A model generated the notes under the pieces. The model was not told the DNA's origin. It saw only the letters and a list, made by a program, of their open reading frames with translations, and ran no database searches. From Gymnogyps californianus (lineage: Eukaryota > Chordata > Aves > Accipitriformes > Cathartidae), in NCBI RefSeq assembly GCF_018139145.2, contig NC_059471.1:66226020-66290019 (forward strand): DNA of 64,000 bases, in the 5' to 3' direction. Shown here piece by piece: positions 63,001-64,000 of the stretch. The position numbers and the translations under genes were made by a program. Every line of letters begins with the position of its first letter. Positions within the stretch are counted from its first letter, which is position 1.

Positions 63001-63187
63001 ATCCTCTCAGTAAAAATACTGTTAATGACCCGAGCACTCTCCAAAACAACTCTATAACATCAGAAGGATGCATATGCGTGCTTTCAGTCTCTTTACTCTT
63101 TATGCATTTATTACGCTACCTGTGAACTGAGTTTTCTGTAGAGTTCTGAAAACAAAGCAGCATCTGCTTCCCTTCTTTGTCGCACAA
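17426..63187 (-). CDS. TUBGCP3: TUBGCP3, gamma-tubulin complex component 3 (exons 3-22 by human-like count; 5' end outside window)
   Basis: Twenty exons read right to left: 63187-63120, 59804-59727, 59098-58881, 52923-52751, 50225-50107, 47117-46992, 43454-43386, 37706-37574, 36251-36085, 34310-34200, 33803-33695, 29491-29302, 28003-27868, 27085-27017, 26185-26050, 22441-22353, 22218-22087, 21706-21566, 20983-20867 and 17584-17426. All junctions are GT/AG, and the joined phases give 845 codons plus a TGA. That matches residues 63-907 of a 907-residue GCP3 without net indels. In the family, GCP3 pairs with GCP2 and gamma-tubulin in the small complex. That complex assembles into the gamma-tubulin ring, which nucleates microtubules at centrosomes. 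By family knowledge, the GCP N-terminal (GRIP1) domain begins near exon 7, and the C-terminal (GRIP2) domain that binds gamma-tubulin covers about exons 14-21. The start codon, promoter and first ~61 residues lie beyond 64000. Identification is by protein similarity recalled from the family, not by a search. Confidence 0.97.
18273..19220 (+). mobile_element. Solo LTR, family 1 (ERVL-like), in TUBGCP3 last intron
   Basis: 948 bp with TG...CA ends (TGTGTTGGG to CCACAACA), flanked by a CCAAG target duplication at 18268-18272 and 19221-19225. It is about 95% like the copies at 23201 and 40677. ATATTTAAG near the start and AATTAAAC near the end set the plus orientation, antisense to TUBGCP3. No internal viral genes are adjacent. 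Open frames inside it are not conserved proteins. Confidence 0.88.
20556..20580. repeat. T25 homopolymer
   Basis: Twenty-five T in a row on the plus strand, in the last intron of TUBGCP3. Confidence 0.95.
20867..20983 (-). CDS. TUBGCP3: TUBGCP3 exon 21
   Basis: A 117-nt, phase-0 exon of 39 codons, starting [20 protein letters not shown] and ending LRILTHFYQ (about residues 817-855). It carries an acidic loop. The acceptor is GTGTAG and the donor CAG|GTGCCC. Confidence 0.95.
21566..21706 (-). CDS. TUBGCP3: TUBGCP3 exon 20
   Basis: A 141-nt, phase-0 exon of 47 codons, starting [20 protein letters not shown] and ending [11 protein letters not shown] (about residues 770-816). The end is helical and strongly charged. 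Confidence 0.97.
22087..22218 (-). CDS. TUBGCP3: TUBGCP3 exon 19
   Basis: A 132-nt, phase-0 exon of 44 codons, starting [20 protein letters not shown] and ending [10 protein letters not shown] (about residues 726-769). The preceding intron is only 134 bp. Confidence 0.97.
22353..22441 (-). CDS. TUBGCP3: TUBGCP3 exon 18
   Basis: An 89-nt exon (split Glu, then [20 protein letters not shown] and QMQYYITFE), about residues 696-725. The [16 protein letters not shown] segment is conserved in the GRIP2 domain. Confidence 0.97.
23201..24152 (+). mobile_element. Solo LTR, family 1, in TUBGCP3 intron 17
   Basis: 952 bp, TGTGTTGGG to CCATGACA, flanked by AGATG (23196-23200) and GGATG (24153-24157), a target duplication with one change. 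It contains a G run at 23213-23223. Antisense to the gene. Confidence 0.85.
24158..26049. other. TUBGCP3 intron 17, remainder
   Basis: Intronic DNA with a G-rich run at 24962-24981 and no recognised gene or repeat family. Confidence 0.6.
26050..26185 (-). CDS. TUBGCP3: TUBGCP3 exon 17
   Basis: A 136-nt exon of 45 codons plus one base, starting [20 protein letters not shown] and ending KLLKSIP (about residues 651-695). It holds the [16 protein letters not shown] motif conserved across GCPs. The donor is GTGAGA. Confidence 0.97.
27017..27085 (-). CDS. TUBGCP3: TUBGCP3 exon 16
   Basis: A 69-nt, phase-0 exon of 23 codons, [20 protein letters not shown] then IAT (about residues 628-650). The [14 protein letters not shown] stretch is a hallmark of GCP C-terminal domains. 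Confidence 0.97.
27868..28003 (-). CDS. TUBGCP3: TUBGCP3 exon 15
   Basis: A 136-nt exon that completes the split Lys, then reads [20 protein letters not shown] and ends RLDVRLLE (about residues 583-627). It lies in the gamma-tubulin-binding C-terminal domain. The donor is GAG|GTCTGT, the same unusual form as in exon 10. Confidence 0.96.
28004..29301. other. TUBGCP3 intron 14
   Basis: 1.3 kb without a recognisable repeat or nested gene. Confidence 0.65.
29302..29491 (-). CDS. TUBGCP3: TUBGCP3 exon 14
   Basis: A 190-nt exon reading [20 protein letters not shown] and ending [13 protein letters not shown] plus a split Lys (about residues 520-581). It starts the GRIP2 half. The acceptor is preceded directly by a run of 20 T on the coding strand (20 A at 29495-29514 on the plus strand). 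The donor is AA|GTAAGA. Confidence 0.97.
30746..30941. repeat. 25-bp minisatellite, seven perfect copies plus one partial
   Basis: The unit begins AGCAAACCAGG and ends CAGCTCACC. Copies run 30746-30770, 30771-30795 and so on to 30920, all identical, then a 21-bp degenerate copy to 30941. It lies in TUBGCP3 intron 13. The long open frame across it (30687-30983) is a by-product of a stop-free repeat. Confidence 0.97.
30942..33694. other. TUBGCP3 intron 13 beyond the minisatellite
   Basis: Nothing recognised. The open frame at 31194-31493 has no domain features. Confidence 0.6.
33695..33803 (-). CDS. TUBGCP3: TUBGCP3 exon 13
   Basis: A 109-nt exon of 36 codons plus one base, starting [20 protein letters not shown] and ending KSAESSKD (about residues 483-518). 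Its GKSINFL motif is typical of GCP proteins. The donor is G|GTAGAG. Confidence 0.97.
34200..34310 (-). CDS. TUBGCP3: TUBGCP3 exon 12
   Basis: A 111-nt, phase-0 exon of 37 codons, starting [20 protein letters not shown] and ending FITMEQSKK (about residues 446-482). The acceptor is TTTACAG and the donor AAG|GTATGA. A broken copy of this exon and some flanking intron sits downstream of the gene near 15.2 kb. Confidence 0.97.
34311..37573. other. TUBGCP3 introns 10 and 11 around exon 11
   Basis: AT-rich intronic DNA on both sides of exon 11 (36085-36251). No repeat family was recognised. Confidence 0.6.
36085..36251 (-). CDS. TUBGCP3: TUBGCP3 exon 11
   Basis: A 167-nt exon that completes the split Gly, then reads [20 protein letters not shown] and ends [17 protein letters not shown] (about residues 391-445). 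It lies in the GRIP1 domain and carries the YRWIYDGEL signature shared by GCP proteins. Confidence 0.97.
37574..37706 (-). CDS. TUBGCP3: TUBGCP3 exon 10
   Basis: A 133-nt exon of 44 codons plus one base, starting [20 protein letters not shown] and ending ALVDHCQ plus a split Gly (about residues 346-389). The donor GTCTGT departs from the usual GTRAGT, but the phase and the next exon confirm it. Confidence 0.95.
39225..40480 (-). mobile_element. Ancient CR1-type LINE remnant
   Basis: Read in antisense it keeps the order of CR1 3' landmarks. These are the ACATAAGAAATACCATCCTC...GTCAG end, a CACACAGTGCTCCAATGT segment, the ATCATCAACATCAATTAAAA...CACTACTGACCCCT segment and the CTTCTTGAAAATCCAAATATA segment. 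It is much more diverged than the CR1 at 54-57 kb, and the boundaries are approximate. Confidence 0.55.
40677..41606 (+). mobile_element. Solo LTR, family 1, in TUBGCP3 intron 9
   Basis: 930 bp from TGTGTTGTG to CCGTGACA, flanked by a perfect CCTTC duplication (40672-40676 and 41607-41611). It differs from the other two in an internal repeat around 40965-41035, where a short GAGCAGAG...GTGGAGG block occurs twice. Antisense to the gene. Confidence 0.87.
41697..42010 (+). mobile_element. CR1 LINE fragment, reverse-transcriptase region
   Basis: Plus-strand sequence with the order of the CR1 RT segment: a GPDGVHP-like stretch near 41760, ELANVT, then DWKKANVTPLF-like and DPGNYRPVSL-like stretches, all with frameshifts. 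It ends where the LTR fragment begins. Confidence 0.7.
42021..42317 (+). mobile_element. 3' fragment of a family 2 LTR
   Basis: It matches the second half of the LTRs at 5379 and 63243: GTTTGTCTTCCCAAG, GTGAATGAATTCCTT, TTTGCTTTGCTTGCA, CCTATTAAACTGTC, and ends GGGTCAACCCACCACA. The U3 half is missing. It abuts a CR1 fragment on the left. Confidence 0.75.
43386..43454 (-). CDS. TUBGCP3: TUBGCP3 exon 9
   Basis: A short 69-nt, phase-0 exon of 23 codons ([20 protein letters not shown], then HSQ), about residues 323-345. The acceptor is TTTTACAG and the donor CAG|GTAAG. Confidence 0.96.
46992..47117 (-). CDS. TUBGCP3: TUBGCP3 exon 8
   Basis: A 126-nt, phase-0 exon of 42 codons (about residues 281-322), starting [20 protein letters not shown] and ending [10 protein letters not shown]. 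It lies inside the GRIP1 domain. The splice sites are TTTGTAG and CAG|GTAGGT. Confidence 0.96.
50107..50225 (-). CDS. TUBGCP3: TUBGCP3 exon 7
   Basis: A 119-nt exon reading [19 protein letters not shown] and continuing through IDGKNIKM to KVEGK (about residues 242-280). The EITE...LVRDxLYVFQG motif marks the start of the GCP N-terminal (GRIP1) domain. The acceptor is TCTAG and the donor AAG|GTACTG. Confidence 0.96.
51640..51746. repeat. AT-rich low-complexity tract
   Basis: Imperfect TATATA/TATTTATA repeats in TUBGCP3 intron 6. Confidence 0.8.
52751..52923 (-). CDS. TUBGCP3: TUBGCP3 exon 6
   Basis: A 173-nt exon that completes the split Gly, then reads [20 protein letters not shown] and ends SRREGDTS plus one base. 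It covers about residues 184-240, the rest of the linker. The acceptor TTCTAG follows a pyrimidine-rich stretch, and the donor is GTGAGC. Confidence 0.96.
52924..54215. other. TUBGCP3 intron 5, part 3' of the CR1
   Basis: A C-rich run lies at 53136-53153. The stretch 53700-54190 has a repeat-like look but could not be assigned to a family. Confidence 0.4.
54216..57230 (-). mobile_element. CR1 LINE, ~3 kb, endonuclease and reverse-transcriptase remnants
   Basis: Minus-strand frames show, in order: [19 protein letters not shown] (start of the endonuclease, near 57090), the endonuclease C-terminal part (56746-56400), [19 protein letters not shown] (near 55960), [20 protein letters not shown] (near 55690) and FSKTFDTV (near 55310). 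Next comes [19 protein letters not shown] (near 54860), then the typical CR1 3' end near 54216-54250. Frameshifts and stops separate the pieces. It is 5' truncated and lies sense to TUBGCP3 in intron 5. Confidence 0.88.
57231..58880. other. TUBGCP3 intron 5, part 5' of the CR1
   Basis: No gene or repeat family was recognised. Open frames near 58.3-58.9 kb are short and unconvincing. Confidence 0.55.
58881..59098 (-). CDS. TUBGCP3: TUBGCP3 exon 5
   Basis: A 218-nt exon of 72 codons plus 2 nt, starting [20 protein letters not shown]. It includes the Ser/Gly-rich linker with [17 protein letters not shown] and ends [10 protein letters not shown] plus a split Gly. This low-complexity linker lies between the N-terminal helices and the GRIP1 domain. 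The donor is GG|GTAAAT. Confidence 0.96.
59727..59804 (-). CDS. TUBGCP3: TUBGCP3 exon 4
   Basis: A 78-nt, phase-0 exon of 26 codons, starting [20 protein letters not shown]. The acceptor AAAG and donor AAG|GTAGGT fit well. It continues the N-terminal helical region (about residues 85-110). Confidence 0.96.
59805..62832. other. TUBGCP3 intron 3
   Basis: AT-rich intronic DNA. The 134-codon frame at 62198-62602 has no recognisable domain. Confidence 0.55.
62833..63045 (-). mobile_element. CR1 3'-end fragment in TUBGCP3 intron 3
   Basis: The plus strand reads ATGGTTGAGGTAGGAAGG, CTAGTCCAACCCC, GGATGGAGACTCCACAAC and GGCAACCTGTTCC, the antisense of the CR1 3' tail. It ends about 75 bp from exon 3. 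Confidence 0.8.
63120..63187 (-). CDS. TUBGCP3: TUBGCP3 exon 3
   Basis: Two bases of a split codon are followed by 22 codons ([19 protein letters not shown], then SSQ). It ends in phase 0 at a CAG|GTAGCG donor, and the acceptor is TAG at 63190-63188. In human numbering this is about residues 62-84, part of the N-terminal helical region known to bind MZT1. An LTR begins 55 bp upstream of its acceptor. Confidence 0.93.
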
Positions 63188-63242
63188 CTATTAAAAAAAA
63201 AGAAATAGAGATTAAAAATTTGAAAGAAGTATAATAGTCATG

Positions 63243-63826
63243 TGTATTGGGTCTAGCTGAGATGGAGTTAATTTTCCCCACAGCAGCCCTCGTAGTGCTG
63301 TGCTCTGTATCGGTAGCTAGAACAGTGTTGATAACACACCAGTGTTTTGGCTACTGCTGAGCAGTGCTCCCACAGCATCAAGGCTGTCTCTCCAACATTG
63401 CCCCCCCACCAGTAGGCTGGGGGTGGGCAAGATCTTGGGAGGGGACAGATCCAGGACAGCTGACCCAAACTGACCAAAGGGATATTCCATACCATATGAT
63501 GTCTGCTCAGTATAAAAGCTAGGAGAGGAGGAGGAAGGCGGGGGGCATTTGTTTGTTTACGTTTGTCTTCCGGAGCAACCACTACGCGTACTGAAACCCT
63601 GCTTCCCGGGAAGCGGCCGAACATGGCCTGCTCATGGGAAGTAGAGAATAAAATCTTTTGTTTTCCTTTGCCTTCGCGCGTGACCTTTGCTTCTGCTTTA
63701 TTAAACTGCCCTTATCTCGACCTACGAGCCTTTCGTTTTATTTTCTCCCCCTGTCCAGTTGTGGAGGGGGAGTGACAGAGCGGCTTTGGTGGGCACCTGG
63801 CATCCGGCCAGGGTCAACCCACTACA
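63243..63826 (+). mobile_element. Solo LTR, family 2, in TUBGCP3 intron 2
   Basis: 584 bp, TGTATTGGGTC to CCCACTACA, flanked by perfect TCATG duplications (63238-63242 and 63827-63831). It has TATAAAA at 63511-63517, AATAAA at 63647-63652 and ATTAAA at 63700-63705. Antisense to TUBGCP3; its edge is 55 bp from the exon 3 boundary. Confidence 0.9.
63511..63517 (+). promoter_or_regulatory. TATA box of the family 2 LTR
   Basis: TATAAAA sits about 270 bp into the LTR, the usual place for the U3 promoter. The minus-strand LTR at 5379-5980 has the same box at 5701-5695. Current activity is unknown. Confidence 0.55.
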
Positions 63827-64000
63827 TCATGTCTGAAATTATATATTTGTGGTAAATTGGAAAATGTACCCAAGAAAGCTTAATGATGCTTAACTGTTTC
63901 ACTCTATTTACTCATACAGTTTTGCCTGTTTTCATGTTATCTGCATTCCAGCCTTGAAAATTCTTGCATCAGAAGTGATGCAGTGTAAGTACCTGTTCTT

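Noticed and set aside
63900..64000. Possible TUBGCP3 exon 2
   Set aside because: Exon 2 should end in phase 1 just before a donor and encode the ERDEFLVAEKIKKE region. Neither strand here shows it, so it should lie beyond the window.

Overview
The window is vertebrate nuclear DNA, almost certainly from a bird and probably a neoavian. It holds CR1 LINE copies, avian ERVL-like solo LTRs with 5-bp target-site duplications, and one intron-rich gene. No bacterial or organelle features, tRNA or rRNA genes or CRISPR arrays were seen.

The only protein-coding gene I can support is TUBGCP3 (gamma-tubulin complex component 3, GCP3) on the minus strand. Twenty exons lie between 63187 and 17426. All have GT donors and AG acceptors, and their phases join without a break. 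The 2,540 coding bases encode 845 residues, a stop codon and part of a split codon at the start. The human protein has about 907 residues, so only the first ~61 residues (about two exons) lie upstream of position 64000. The 3'UTR probably runs from 17425 to about 16.03 kb.

Downstream of the gene (about 6.46 to 15.8 kb) lie the broken remains of a second, tandem copy of its 3' part. A decayed copy of exon 12 sits at 15.2 kb. A truncated copy of the terminal exon sits at 9.47-9.61 kb. 3'UTR-like and last-intron-like sequence flanks the terminal-exon copy. Most of this copy aligns to the functional locus at roughly 80% with gaps. One 684-base tract around the terminal exon is about 97% identical and ungapped apart from one 220-bp deletion. 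This suggests gene conversion between the copies, or unusual constraint.

Repeats fill much of the rest. Three copies of one ~940-bp LTR family (18273, 23201, 40677) lie in three TUBGCP3 introns. A different LTR family is at 5379 (outside the gene), 63243 (only 55 bp upstream of an exon) and 42021 (fragment). Every LTR inside the gene is antisense to it. A ~3-kb CR1 with endonuclease and reverse-transcriptase remnants lies in the intron at 54.2-57.2 kb, and an old CR1 at 39.2-40.5 kb. A 25-bp minisatellite with seven perfect copies lies at 30.75 kb. The first ~6 kb, and 10.5-14.6 kb apart from an AT-rich microsatellite, show no recognisable gene.
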